64,000 nucleotides of DNA from Haloglomus halophilum. GTDB taxonomy: Archaea; Halobacteriota; Halobacteria; Halobacteriales; Haloarculaceae. The position numbers and the translations under genes were made by a program. Below are positions 51,536-61,010 of this stretch, in pieces (position 1 is the stretch's first letter; each line of letters opens with the position of its first letter). The stretch is taken from assembly GCF_024298885.1 (NCBI RefSeq), contig NZ_CP101166.1, positions 4,091,149 to 4,155,148 on the forward strand, given 5' to 3'. Below the pieces are notes generated by a model. It saw only the letters and a list, made by a program, of their open reading frames with translations. It had not been told where the DNA came from and did no database searches.

Positions 51536-54273
51536 GGTTCCGGCGTGTCGTCCTGGAGAACTTCAAGTGCTACGCCGACGCCGACCTCACGCTCGACCCC
51601 GGCGTGACCGTGGTCCACGGCGTGAACGGGAGCGGCAAGTCCTCGCTACTGGAGGCCTGCTTCTTCGCGCTGTACGGCCACCGGGCACTCGATGCGAATC
51701 TCGACGAGGTGGTCACGACCGGCGCCGAGGCGGCGAGGGTCGAACTCTGGTTCGCACACGGGGGCACCGACTACCACATCGAGCGCCGCGTCAAACTCCG
51801 CGGCGGTGGCGCCACCAACGACAAGTGCGTGCTGGAGACGCCCGAGGGGCCCATCGAGGGCGTGAAGGACGTTCGAGCGTACGTGACCGACCTCCTGCGG
51901 ATGGACACGGACGCGTTCGTCAACTGCGCGTACGTCCGGCAGGGCGAGGTGAACAAGCTCATCAACGCCGACCCGTCGACCCGGCAGGACATGATCGACG
52001 ACCTCCTCCAGCTCGGGACGCTGGAGGAGTACCGGGAGCGGGCCTCGGACGCCCGCGTGGGTGTCAAGCGCGTCCGCGACGGGAAACAGGAGCTGCTGGC
52101 GGAGAAGGAACGCGAGATCGAGGCCAAGGAGGAGAAGGGGCTCCACGAGCAGCTGAACGGGTTGCAAAGCGAGTTGAGCGAGGTTCGGAACGACATCGAG
52201 GAGAAAGAGCGTGGGCTGGAGAACGCCCGCGACACGAAGGCGCAGGCCGAGGAGATCCTGGAGAACCACGAGGCCAGGCGCGAGGAGATCGCGGAGCTCG
52301 CCGCAGAGATCGACGACCTCGAATCCGAGATCGCCGCGGGCGAGGGGGAACGCGAGGAGGCGGCCGAGCGCATCGCGGAGCTGACGACGGCCGCCGAGGA
52401 GCACCGCGAGACCGCGCGCGAGGCAGTCCGGGCGGCCGTCGAAACGGGCAACGGCGACGACAGCCCCGGTGTCGAGGTCGACGTGGGGCCCGCGGACCCC
52501 GATTCCGAGTCGCTCGACGCCGCAGTCGCGGCGCTCGAGACGCGCATCGAGGACGTGAACGACCGCATCCAGGAGCGACTGCTGGAGAAGCAGGAGTACG
52601 CGAGCGACGCCGAGACGGCTCGGGAGCGAGCCGAGGAACTCGCGACCGAGGCCGAGGAAAAGCGCGAGGAGGCCGACGAACTCGCGGCCGAACTGGAGGC
52701 GGCCCGCGAGACGGTCGCCCAGCAGCGTGAACAGCTCGCCGAACTGGACGAGCGAATCGCCGAACTGGAGGCCAGCTTCGAGGACGCTCCCTGCGACCCC
52801 GACGGTGCGGACGCGCTGGTCGAGCAGCGACGCGATGCGCTCGCGGAGGCGCGCGAGCAGGTCACGTCGCTGGAAGGCGACCTCGAGCACGCGCGCGAGC
52901 GGGTCACGGAGGCCGAGGAACTGCTTGCCGAGGGGAAGTGTCCCGAGTGTGGCCAGCCGGTCGAGGACTCCCCGCACGTCGAGCGCGTCGACGAGGACCG
53001 CGAACGCGTCGTGGAACTCGAGTCGGAACTCGAGTCGGCCCGCGAGACCGTCACGGAGCGGGAGGATGCGCTGGAGGCGGCCGAGGCGCTCGCCGAACGG
53101 GCCGACGAACTCGAGCAGGCCCAGGGCGAACGCGAGAGCGCCCGGGAACTCCTCGCGGAGCGCGAGCAGGGGCTCGACGACGACGAAGAGCGGGTCGACG
53201 ACCTGCGCGAGCAGGCCGCGGAACTGGACGAGGCAGCCGAGACGAAGCGCGAGGCCGCAGAGGCCGCAGAGGAGCAGGCCGAGGCCGCGAAGGGCGCTAT
53301 CGGGCAGTTGAACGGCGAGAAGGCGACGCTGAAACAGCGCCGCGGCCTGCTGGACGAGGCAGCCGACGCGCTCGATGGGGCCGACGAGGTCGAGACCGAG
53401 ATCGAGCGCCTCCGCGAGCGCCGCGAGTCGCTCGCCAGCGAGAACGAACTCCGGCGCGAGTCGCTCGCAGACAAGCGTGACCGGAAGGCCGAACTCGAGG
53501 CGGAGTTCGACGAGGACCGCGTCGAACACGCCGAAGGGGAACTCGAACGTGCCGAGCAGTACATCGAGCAGGCCAGCGGCAAGCTGGAGGCCCTGCGGGA
53601 GCGCCGCGACGACCTGCAGGGCGCCATCGGCGCGACGGAGAACGAGATCGAGGCGCTGGAGGACCTGCGCGAGCGCCGTGACGACCTCGCCGAGACGGTC
53701 GAGAACCTCGGCTCGCTGTACCAGGAGGCCGAACGGCTGGAGTCGATGTACGCCGACCTGCGGGCCGAACTCCGCCAGCAGAACGTCGAGAAGCTGGAAC
53801 GGCTGCTCAACGAGACGTTCGACCTGGTGTACACGAACGACGCCTACTCGCACATCGAACTGGACGGCTCGTACGAGCTGACCGTCTTCCAGAAGGACGA
53901 CGAGCCGCTGGAACCCGAGCAGCTCTCGGGCGGCGAGCGGGCGCTGTTCAACCTCTCGTTGCGGTGTGCCATCTATCGGCTGCTCGCCGAGGGTATCGAG
54001 GGAACCGCGCCGATGCCGCCGCTCATCCTCGACGAGCCGACCGTGTTCCTCGATTCGGGCCACGTCTCGAAGCTGGTCGACCTGGTCGAGTCGATGCGTG
54101 ACCTCGGCGTCGAGCAGATTCTCGTCGTGAGCCACGACGAGGAACTCGTCGGCGCGGCCGACGACCTCGTGCGCGTGGCGAAGGACCCGACCAGCAACCG
54201 CTCGCGGGTCGAGCGAACGAACGCCGTCGAGCCGGGCGCGCTGGAGTCGGAAGCCGTGGAAGGCGACGACTGA
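51532..54273 (+). CDS. rad50: DNA double-strand break repair ATPase Rad50
   Basis: A 913-residue SMC-like ATPase. Walker A is GVNGSGKSSLLEACFFALYG, the Q-loop region YVRQGEVNKLIN, and the zinc hook CPECG at Cys470 and Cys473, midway in two long coiled coils (about 170-450 and 480-760, full of Glu/Arg heptads). The signature is LSGGERALFNLSLRCAIYRL, Walker B PLILDEPTVFLD and a D-loop. With Mre11 it tethers DNA ends. The overlap with mre11 (GTGA) couples translation. The C-terminus is acidic. Confidence 0.96.
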   Translation: MRFRRVVLENFKCYADADLTLDPGVTVVHGVNGSGKSSLLEACFFALYGHRALDANLDEVVTTGAEAARVELWFAHGGTDYHIERRVKLRGGGATNDKCVLETPEGPIEGVKDVRAYVTDLLRMDTDAFVNCAYVRQGEVNKLINADPSTRQDMIDDLLQLGTLEEYRERASDARVGVKRVRDGKQELLAEKEREIEAKEEKGLHEQLNGLQSELSEVRNDIEEKERGLENARDTKAQAEEILENHEARREEIAELAAEIDDLESEIAAGEGEREEAAERIAELTTAAEEHRETAREAVRAAVETGNGDDSPGVEVDVGPADPDSESLDAAVAALETRIEDVNDRIQERLLEKQEYASDAETARERAEELATEAEEKREEADELAAELEAARETVAQQREQLAELDERIAELEASFEDAPCDPDGADALVEQRRDALAEAREQVTSLEGDLEHARERVTEAEELLAEGKCPECGQPVEDSPHVERVDEDRERVVELESELESARETVTEREDALEAAEALAERADELEQAQGERESARELLAEREQGLDDDEERVDDLREQAAELDEAAETKREAAEAAEEQAEAAKGAIGQLNGEKATLKQRRGLLDEAADALDGADEVETEIERLRERRESLASENELRRESLADKRDRKAELEAEFDEDRVEHAEGELERAEQYIEQASGKLEALRERRDDLQGAIGATENEIEALEDLRERRDDLAETVENLGSLYQEAERLESMYADLRAELRQQNVEKLERLLNETFDLVYTNDAYSHIELDGSYELTVFQKDDEPLEPEQLSGGERALFNLSLRCAIYRLLAEGIEGTAPMPPLILDEPTVFLDSGHVSKLVDLVESMRDLGVEQILVVSHDEELVGAADDLVRVAKDPTSNRSRVERTNAVEPGALESEAVEGDD

Positions 54274-54364
54274 CGTTCAGGATGTCGAGTTTGCAGGATA
54301 GACCCGAAATTGCCGGTTTCTCTCGAAATTTTCCTTCCGTAGCGTGGGATATCTCGATAACTGA

Positions 54365-54799
54365 TTACTCCCTCGCCTCGTCCTCTCGAAGCAGGTCGAG
54401 GCCCTCGCTCGCGACATCGGTGGTCTCGTAGCCGCGCTCGCCCAGGACGTCCGCCTCGACGACGAGGCCAGCGGCGCGGAACTCCCCGAGGAGGCCGTGG
54501 AGGTCGGACTCGCAGAGGTCCGTTCGGTCGAGGAGGGTCCGAACGTCCGTCGGCCCGCGGTCCTCCAGCGTGAGCAGGAGGCCCAGCGCGCGGTCGTTGT
54601 GGACGGCGCGCAGGACCCGGCGGACCGGCGCGGGGACCGCCTCGGCCGCGAGTTCGAGCCCGGACGCCTCGACGGAGCTGAGCTCCTCGTTCGGCAGGTA
54701 CGCCTCGCTGCCGGTGGTCGGGTCGCGGACGAGGCTGGACTCCCCGGAGCGTTTCACGAGGAGGTAGCGACGGCCATCGGTGTCCTCGACGGGCTGCAC
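54365..54799 (-). CDS. Haloarchaeal protein with HTH-like C-terminal part (probably DUF7346)
   Basis: An about 144-residue acidic protein. The N-terminus as chosen, a GTG at 54799, gives VQPVEDTDGRRYLLVKRSGESSLVRDPTTGSEAY. The second half carries a winged-helix-like stretch: RALGLLLTLEDRGPTDVRTLLDRTDLCESDLHGLLGEFRAAGLVVEADV. It may be a small regulator. An ATG at 54928 would overlap the upstream gene by 65 bases; the GTG fits the expected family start better, but the choice is uncertain. It is in line with the next two small genes upstream. Confidence 0.62.
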   Translation of the reverse strand: MQPVEDTDGRRYLLVKRSGESSLVRDPTTGSEAYLPNEELSSVEASGLELAAEAVPAPVRRVLRAVHNDRALGLLLTLEDRGPTDVRTLLDRTDLCESDLHGLLGEFRAAGLVVEADVLGERGYETTDVASEGLDLLREDEARE

Positions 54800-54863
54800 G
54801 AGGCCCCGTAGCAGTTGGACAGGCGTGAGGATTGCGGTGCCGCTGGCGTCCCCGGCGGTCGCC

Positions 54864-55277
54864 TCAGTCGTCGGCGGGCGGGCGACCCTCGGCGTCCGTG
54901 TCGGCGTCGCCCTCATCGGCCTCGGCATCGTCGCCGTAGTCGGTCGACTGGACCTCCCGGTACTTCCAGCCGGCGTAGGCGAGTGCGGCGATGCCGAGCA
55001 GGAAGACGGCGCCGCCGTTGCGGAGTTCGCCGCGGAAGACGACGAGCATCAGTCCGAGGCTCGCGGCGAACAGGCCGAGATTGATGGTGGCGACGAGGCC
55101 CCAGAACGCACGGAACAGCCCCTCCGGAACCTTGCTCTCGTCGGGGATGTCCGGCGCGAGGTCGGCCTCCGGGTCCGGTTCGGGGGCCTCTGCCTCGGGG
55201 TCGAACCGGTCGAGGTACTTCTTCCCGGGGTTGGTGGGCTCGTCGGGTTCGTCCGGCCACGGGTCGCCATCGCTCAC
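54864..55277 (-). CDS. Small membrane protein (probably DUF7322)
   Basis: A 137-residue protein. The acidic N-terminal half (GDPWPDEPDEPTNPGKKYLDRFDPEAEAPEPD and so on) precedes two membrane helices, near residues 66-88 (GLFRAFWGLVATINLGLFAASLGLMLVVF) and 95-112 (GAVFLLGIAALAYAGWKY), and an acidic tail. It is a haloarchaeal family, from memory DUF7322, of unknown function. GTG 55277 is chosen because it opens MSDGDPWPDEPDEP. It lies just upstream of the DUF7346-like gene on the same strand. Confidence 0.72.
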   Translation of the reverse strand: MSDGDPWPDEPDEPTNPGKKYLDRFDPEAEAPEPDPEADLAPDIPDESKVPEGLFRAFWGLVATINLGLFAASLGLMLVVFRGELRNGGAVFLLGIAALAYAGWKYREVQSTDYGDDAEADEGDADTDAEGRPPADD

Positions 55278-55323
55278 GCGTCGGTCGAGGAGGTGTGGCC
55301 GCAAAAGCGTTTCTCGGCGCGGT

Positions 55324-55500
55324 TCAGGCCATCTCCTGCACCTGGCAGGCGTTGTCGGCCTGGATCCACGCGAGCGGGTTCTCGGCGTCGTAGAGCACCA
55401 CGCCCGAGTCCGTCTCGTAGGCCTCTGTCGTGGCGACAGCGTCGGCCTCGCTCTCGGGGCTATCCCACTCCGCATCGACATCGGCGTCGGGGTCAGGCAT
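55324..55500 (-). CDS. Short acidic protein (probably DUF7331)
   Basis: A 58-residue protein: MPDPDADVDAEWDSPESEAD, then VATTEAYETDSGVVLYDAENPLAWIQADNAC. I recognise it from memory as a small haloarchaeal family (DUF7331) of unknown function. A GATATATGT box on the minus strand (about 55535-55543) lies 35-43 nt before ATG 55500. It is first of three small genes running left from the polB promoter, with short gaps. Confidence 0.7.
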   Translation of the reverse strand: MPDPDADVDAEWDSPESEADAVATTEAYETDSGVVLYDAENPLAWIQADNACQVQEMA

Positions 55501-55714
55501 GGTGGTTCTACCCAGACGTGGGAAGTATTGACACACATATATCCCTTGTGGGCATTATCGGACTCAGAACCCGGCCTCGGCCCGCCGGCGGACGAGGGTC
55601 CGTGCCCGGACGGAGCGGGACGCCCCGGAACAACGCCCGGGTCGAGGACCCGACTCGACCCGGCGCCGGCGCCCGATACGTGCCTTTTTCACCCCGTACG
55701 CCGGAACGCCGACA

Positions 55715-58700
55715 ATGGCCGAGGACTCCCAGCAATCGCTGACCGACTTCGGGAGCGCCGGTGCGGACGAGGACGGGGACGACGGCGAGGGACCAGGGCG
55801 CGAGACCGAGGCGGAGATCGCCGAGGCGGTCGCCGGGAACGGCGGCAACGGCGACAGCACGGCGGTCGTCGACATGGCCGAGCGGCGCTACCCCGACGCC
55901 GACGGCACGACCACGCTCGCGGTGACACAGGTCGACTACACCATCGAGGGCCGTGGCGACGAGGAGCGGCCCGTGCTCCACGTGTTCGGGCGGAACGCGG
56001 ACCGCGAACCGGTCCACGTCCGGGTTCACGAGTTCGAGCCGTACTTCTACGCGCCGCTGTCGAACTTCGTGACCGACGCCGCGGCCGCCGAGAAGGACCC
56101 GGCGGAGTGGACCGAGGACGACCTCGACCCGATGCAGGACCCCGAGCAGCAGTTCGACCGGCTGACGGGGCGCTACCTCACCGGCGCGGACGGCGAGCCG
56201 TTCGAGAGCATCCGGGGCGAGCGCCTGCTGAAGATAACCGGGCAGACCCCCCGGGATGTGGGGCAACTTCGCGACCGCTTCGACCATTACGAGGCGGACA
56301 TCCTCTTCCCGAACCGGCTGCTCATCGACCGGGACATCCGGTCGGGTGTTCGCGTGCCGGTGCGTCGCGAGGACGACGGCGACGGGAACGAGGACGGCGA
56401 CAGCGACGGCGGCGCGCCTATCGACGTCCACCACGCCGAACTCGAACCCGTCGAGATGGACGTCGAGCCGCGCGTCTGCACATTCGACATCGAGGTCGAC
56501 GACCGCCGGGGCTTTCCCGAGGATGGGGAGGAACCCATCGTCTGTCTCACCTCGCACGACTCCTACGACGACGAGTACGTCGTCTGGCTCTACACCGCGC
56601 CCGACGGCATCGAGGGCCCGGACGGATTGCCGGGCTACGAGCCCATCGAGGACGACCTCGAGGTCGAGGTCCGGTCGTTCGAGCGCGAGGAGGCGATGCT
56701 GAGCGAGTTCGTCGACTACATCCGGGAGACAGACCCCGACGTGCTGACGGGCTGGAACTTCACGGACTTCGACGCCCCCTACCTGCTGGACCGAATCGAG
56801 GAACTCGCGACGCCCGAAAACGACCTCGCCATCGACCCGACCTCGCGCGTGAACGAGGTCTGGCGCTCGGACTGGCAGGGGCCGAACGTGAAGGGGCGCG
56901 TCGTCTTCGACCTGCTGTACGCCTACAAGCGCACGCAGTTCACGGAACTCGACAGCTACCGGCTGGACGCGGTCGGCGAGACGGAACTCGACGTGGGGAA
57001 GGAGCGCTACCCCGGCGACATCGGCGACCTCTGGGAGGACGACCCCGAGCGCCTGCTGGAGTACAACCTCCGCGACGTCGAGCTGTGTGTCGAACTGGAC
57101 CGCAAGCAGGAGATCGTCCCGTTCTGGCAGGAGGTCGCCTCCTTCGTCGGCTGCAAGCTGGAGGACGCCACCACGCCCGGCGACGCCGTGGACATGTACA
57201 TCCTCCACGAGGTGTTCGGGAACTTCGTCCTCCCCTCGAAAGGGAGCGTCGAGGCCGAGGACTACGAGGGCGGTGCCGTCTTCGATCCCATCACGGGCGT
57301 CAAGGAGAACGTCTCGGTGCTGGACCTCAAATCGCTCTACCCGATGTCGATGGTGACCATCAACGCGTCGCCGGAGACGAAGGTCGGCGATGACTACGAC
57401 GGGGAGACCTACCACGCCCCCAACGGGACGCAGTTCCGCAAGGAGCCGGACGGCATCATCCGGACGATGGTCGACGACCTGCTGACCGAGCGCGAGGAGA
57501 AGAAGGGCCTCCGCAACGACCACGAACCCGGAACGGACCCGTACGAGCAGTACGACCGGCAGCAGCAAGCTGTCAAGGTTATTATGAACTGCTTCACTCC
57601 AGATACCGAGGTGCTGACGCCGGCAGGCGTTCGGAACATCCGCGACCTCGACGTGGGTGACGAAGTGTACTCGCTCGACCCGGAGACGATGCAGATGGAA
57701 GTGAAGCCGGTCATCGAGACGCAAGGGTATCCCGACTACCGTGGGGAGCTGGTGGACATCGAGACCAGCAAGGTCGACTTCAGTGTGACGCCGAACCACC
57801 GGATGCTGGTCCGAAAGGACGACACGAACGGTGTGTCCTGGGACGACTACCGATTCGTCGAGGCCGGTGACCTGAACGAATCGTCGCACTACGAGTTGCC
57901 ACACGACTGGGAAGGGCCGGACGGGTCGCGTCTGGAGCAGGTCGACCTCATCGAGTGGCTCGACGGCGAGTTCGAAATCTGGGCTGATAACGACGTTCAC
58001 GGCCATACCCTCGCTGCGGAGGTCGGCTGGTATCCGGACAAGATGGAGAAGCAAGGCGAGGATGGAACGGGGTACGTGTTCACCGCCGAGGAGTTCGAGG
58101 AACACCGCGAGTACCTCGACGAACACTGCTCCACCTTCTACGTTCACGCCGAGCGTGGTCGGAAGTGGATTCCGCGGTACTACGACGGGGACGACTTCCT
58201 GGAGTTGCTGGCCTGGTACATCACGGAGGGGAACGTCTACGCGTCCGAGGACAAGCAGTTCGGGGAGAACTTCCGCGGGAGCGCAACGACGGTTCAGATC
58301 GCACAGGAGGCGGTTGCCGACGGTGGCACCAGTGAGAGTGACCACGCCGCGATCGGCGGTCTGCTCGACCGGATGGGTTTCGACTACTACGTCGACGACA
58401 GGAGCTACCAGTTCACGTCGAAGCTCCTCGGTGAGTGGCTGGAGGAGACGTGTGGCGGGGATAGCTTCGAGAAGCGGATTCCGGCGTTCGTCTTCGAGGC
58501 GAGTCGGGAACAGAAAGAGCGGTTCCTGAACACGCTCATCGCTGGCGACGGCGACAGGCAGCCGAACAGCTGGCGGTACACCACATCGAGCGAATCACTC
58601 CGGGACGATGTCTTGCGTCTCTGCGTTCATCTGGGGCTCACGCCGAGCGTCAACCACGATAGCGGCTCCTGGCGTATCTACTGCACCGAGGACGGCAAGA

Positions 58701-59794
58701 ACAGCTTCCGCATGCACCGGTCGGGGGGGAGCAGTACCGCCGACAGCGGCGTCTACTGTGTCACCGTCGAGGACAACCACACCCTCATGGCCGGCCGGAA
58801 CGGCAAGTTCCAGTTCGTTGGGCAATCACTCTACGGCGTCCTGGGCTGGGACCGCTTCCGACTCTACGACAAGGAGATGGGGGCGGCGGTGACTGCTACG
58901 GGCCGAGAAGTTATCGAATATACGAGCGATATCGTTGAAGAGAACGACCAGGAGATAGTTTACGGGGACACAGACAGCGTGATGGTCGAGTTCGGTGGTG
59001 GGATAGACAAGGAGACCGCCATCGAGCGGTCGTTCGAACTGGAGGAACAGATCAACGACTCGTACGACGAGTTCGCGATGGAACAGCTCGACGCCGCCCA
59101 CCACCGCTTCCAGATCGAGTTCGAGAAGCTCTACCGACGGTTCTTCCAGGCGGGCAAGAAGAAGCGCTACGCCGGCCACATCGTCTGGAAGGAGGGCAAG
59201 GACGTCGACGACATCGACATCACGGGCTTCGAGTACAAGCGCTCGGACATCGCGCCCGTCACCAAGCGCGTCCAGCACCGCGTCATCGAGATGATCGTCA
59301 CGGGCGCGGACCTGGAGGACGTGCGGACGTACGTCCACGAGGAGATCGAGTCGTTCAAAGAGGAGAACGCGGACCTGGACGACATCGGCATCCCCGGCGG
59401 CATCGGGAAGAAGCTGGACGCGTACGACACCGCCACCGCACAGGTCCGCGGAGCGAAGTACGCCAACCTGCTGCTCGGGACGAACTTCGGGCGCGGGTCG
59501 AAGCCCATGCGACTCTATCTGGAGAACGTGGACGCCTCGTTCTTCGAGCGTATCGAGGAGGAGGAGGGGCTGGACCCGCACGCCGACCCGCTGTACGGCG
59601 AATTCAAGCGCGACCCGGACGTCATCTGCTTCGAGTTCGCCGACCAGGTGCCCGAGGAGTTCCACGTCGACTACGAGAAGATGTTGGAGAAGACGCTGAA
59701 AGGTCCCATCGCGCGCATCCTGGAGGCACTGGGCGTCTCCTGGCAGGAGGTCGAAAGTGGGCAGGAGCAGACCGGCCTCGGGTCGTTCATGTAA
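55715..59794 (+). CDS. polB: DNA polymerase B (PolB1) interrupted by one intein
   Basis: A 1359-residue precursor; removal of the 412-residue intein gives a 947-residue family B replicative polymerase. Exonuclease motifs are CTFDIEVDDRRG (Exo I, Asp-Ile-Glu) and LTGWNFTDFDAPYLLDRI (Exo II). Polymerase motif A is VLDLKSLYPMSMVTI, motif B is split by the intein (QQQAVKVIMN then SLYGVLGW), and motif C is YGDTDSV. The C-terminus ends QTGLGSFM, a PIP-box-like PCNA contact; the N-terminus also has QQSLTDFG. ATG 55715 has a CTTTTTC box about 28 nt upstream. It is the main chromosomal polymerase together with PolD. Confidence 0.95.
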   Translation: MAEDSQQSLTDFGSAGADEDGDDGEGPGRETEAEIAEAVAGNGGNGDSTAVVDMAERRYPDADGTTTLAVTQVDYTIEGRGDEERPVLHVFGRNADREPVHVRVHEFEPYFYAPLSNFVTDAAAAEKDPAEWTEDDLDPMQDPEQQFDRLTGRYLTGADGEPFESIRGERLLKITGQTPRDVGQLRDRFDHYEADILFPNRLLIDRDIRSGVRVPVRREDDGDGNEDGDSDGGAPIDVHHAELEPVEMDVEPRVCTFDIEVDDRRGFPEDGEEPIVCLTSHDSYDDEYVVWLYTAPDGIEGPDGLPGYEPIEDDLEVEVRSFEREEAMLSEFVDYIRETDPDVLTGWNFTDFDAPYLLDRIEELATPENDLAIDPTSRVNEVWRSDWQGPNVKGRVVFDLLYAYKRTQFTELDSYRLDAVGETELDVGKERYPGDIGDLWEDDPERLLEYNLRDVELCVELDRKQEIVPFWQEVASFVGCKLEDATTPGDAVDMYILHEVFGNFVLPSKGSVEAEDYEGGAVFDPITGVKENVSVLDLKSLYPMSMVTINASPETKVGDDYDGETYHAPNGTQFRKEPDGIIRTMVDDLLTEREEKKGLRNDHEPGTDPYEQYDRQQQAVKVIMNCFTPDTEVLTPAGVRNIRDLDVGDEVYSLDPETMQMEVKPVIETQGYPDYRGELVDIETSKVDFSVTPNHRMLVRKDDTNGVSWDDYRFVEAGDLNESSHYELPHDWEGPDGSRLEQVDLIEWLDGEFEIWADNDVHGHTLAAEVGWYPDKMEKQGEDGTGYVFTAEEFEEHREYLDEHCSTFYVHAERGRKWIPRYYDGDDFLELLAWYITEGNVYASEDKQFGENFRGSATTVQIAQEAVADGGTSESDHAAIGGLLDRMGFDYYVDDRSYQFTSKLLGEWLEETCGGDSFEKRIPAFVFEASREQKERFLNTLIAGDGDRQPNSWRYTTSSESLRDDVLRLCVHLGLTPSVNHDSGSWRIYCTEDGKNSFRMHRSGGSSTADSGVYCVTVEDNHTLMAGRNGKFQFVGQSLYGVLGWDRFRLYDKEMGAAVTATGREVIEYTSDIVEENDQEIVYGDTDSVMVEFGGGIDKETAIERSFELEEQINDSYDEFAMEQLDAAHHRFQIEFEKLYRRFFQAGKKKRYAGHIVWKEGKDVDDIDITGFEYKRSDIAPVTKRVQHRVIEMIVTGADLEDVRTYVHEEIESFKEENADLDDIGIPGGIGKKLDAYDTATAQVRGAKYANLLLGTNFGRGSKPMRLYLENVDASFFERIEEEEGLDPHADPLYGEFKRDPDVICFEFADQVPEEFHVDYEKMLEKTLKGPIARILEALGVSWQEVESGQEQTGLGSFM
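57590..58825 (+). other. Intein in PolB motif B (412 residues)
   Basis: The intein begins at Cys626 of the precursor (CFTPDTEVLTPAGVRNIRDL, block A) and ends before Ser1038 (SLYG). Block B is ETSKVDFSVTPNHRMLV. Two LAGLIDADG-type motifs of a homing endonuclease are LLELLAWYITEGNVY and RFLNTLIAGDGDR. The C-terminal splicing region reads VTVEDNHTLMAGRNGKFQFVGQ, then S. The final residue is Gln and the penultimate Gly; the canonical end is His-Asn. Codon usage is visibly less GC-rich than the exteins, as expected of a mobile intein. Confidence 0.92.
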
Positions 59795-60038
59795 CCGAAT
59801 AATACTGAACACTTCTCGAATATGGTCTCCGTATAGCATTGGTGATATATATTGTCCGCATATACCGCCCCTTCGGAGAGAGTTCCACCGAGTACGGTTC
59901 CCTCCGGCCAGTCCCGGCCGTGTGATACCGGTTTTCATAGACGGAAGATTTCGTTTTCGAATCGCGAACACTGACGTGGAAACCCGAAACCATTATGCCC
60001 GTCAGACCCGGAGTTTTGGTCGACCGAAGGTATTCATC

Positions 60039-60962
60039 ATGGCAACGCTAGAACTCAAGAACCTGCATGCGGAGGTCGCCGAGGAGGGTGGGGAGACCAT
60101 CCTTCGTGGTGTCGACCTGGAAGTATCGTCCGGCGAGATCCACGCGCTGATGGGCCCGAACGGCTCGGGCAAGTCCACCACGGCGAAGATCATCGCGGGC
60201 CACCCGGCCTACGACGTGACCGACGGCGAGGTCCTGCTCCACCTGGAGGAGGGTGACTTCGGCGAGGACTTCGAGATCCCCGAGGACAAGCGCACCTGGA
60301 ACCTGCTCGACCTGGAGCCCAACGAGCGTGCGGCGCTCGGTGTCTTCCTGGGCTTCCAGTACCCGGCCGAGATCGAGGGCGTGACGATGGTCAACTTCCT
60401 CCGGACGGCACTCAACGCCAAGCTCGAGGAGCGCGAGGAGCTCTTCGAGGACGAGGAAGAAGACGCCCAAGCCAGCCCCGACGACGAGGAGGACGAGGGG
60501 TACGACACCTCCCCGATGGAGGGCCCCGCCGACGAGGGCGAGGTCGGTGTCGCCGAGTTCCAAGAGCTCCTGGCCGAGAAGATGGAGCAGCTGGACATGG
60601 ACGAGCGGTTCGCCCAGCGCTACCTGAACGCCGGCTTCTCCGGCGGCGAGAAGAAGCAGAACGAGGTCCTGCAGGCCGCCATCCTCGAGCCGTCCGTCGC
60701 GGTGCTGGACGAGATCGACTCCGGACTGGACATCGACCGGCTCCAGGACGTTTCGAAGGGCATCAACGCGCTCCGTGACGAGCAGGGAACCGGCATCCTC
60801 CAGATCACGCACTACCAGCGCATCCTCGACTACGTCGAGCCCGACCACGTCCACATCATGCTGGACGGGCAGGTCGTCAAGAGCGGCGACTCCTCCCTGG
60901 CCGAGAAGCTGGAGGACGAGGGGTACGACTGGGTCCGCGAGGAAGCGTTCGAGACGGCCTGA
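60039..60962 (+). CDS. sufC: Fe-S cluster assembly ATPase SufC
   Basis: A 307-residue ABC-type ATPase of the Suf system. Walker A is HALMGPNGSGKSTTAKII, the signature LNAGFSGGEKKQNEVLQAA, Walker B VAVLDEIDSGLDID, and the H-loop ILQITHYQRIL. Between the Q-loop region (FLGFQYPAEIEGVTMVNFLRTAL) and the signature there is an extra, very acidic insertion (about residues 128-165, EDEEEDAQASPDDEEDEGYD), so it is longer than bacterial SufC (about 250). A GAGTTTTGG box precedes ATG 60039 by about 28 nt. It leads sufCBD. Confidence 0.95.
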   Translation: MATLELKNLHAEVAEEGGETILRGVDLEVSSGEIHALMGPNGSGKSTTAKIIAGHPAYDVTDGEVLLHLEEGDFGEDFEIPEDKRTWNLLDLEPNERAALGVFLGFQYPAEIEGVTMVNFLRTALNAKLEEREELFEDEEEDAQASPDDEEDEGYDTSPMEGPADEGEVGVAEFQELLAEKMEQLDMDERFAQRYLNAGFSGGEKKQNEVLQAAILEPSVAVLDEIDSGLDIDRLQDVSKGINALRDEQGTGILQITHYQRILDYVEPDHVHIMLDGQVVKSGDSSLAEKLEDEGYDWVREEAFETA

Positions 60963-61010
60963 TACCGTGAACAGCCTCAAGAGTACGCGACCCCAACCCA
61001 CACACAACAC

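Noticed and set aside
51646-54135. 829-codon minus-strand frame opposite rad50
   Set aside because: Leucine/valine-rich mirror of the Glu/Arg coiled coil; no promoter and no domain.
55508-58345. 945-codon minus-strand frame opposite polB
   Set aside because: Antisense shadow; reads through the intein boundary without any domain.
58961-58978. Second intein at the YGDTDS site of PolB
   Set aside because: The motif is uninterrupted; only the codon shift nearby hints at past recombination.
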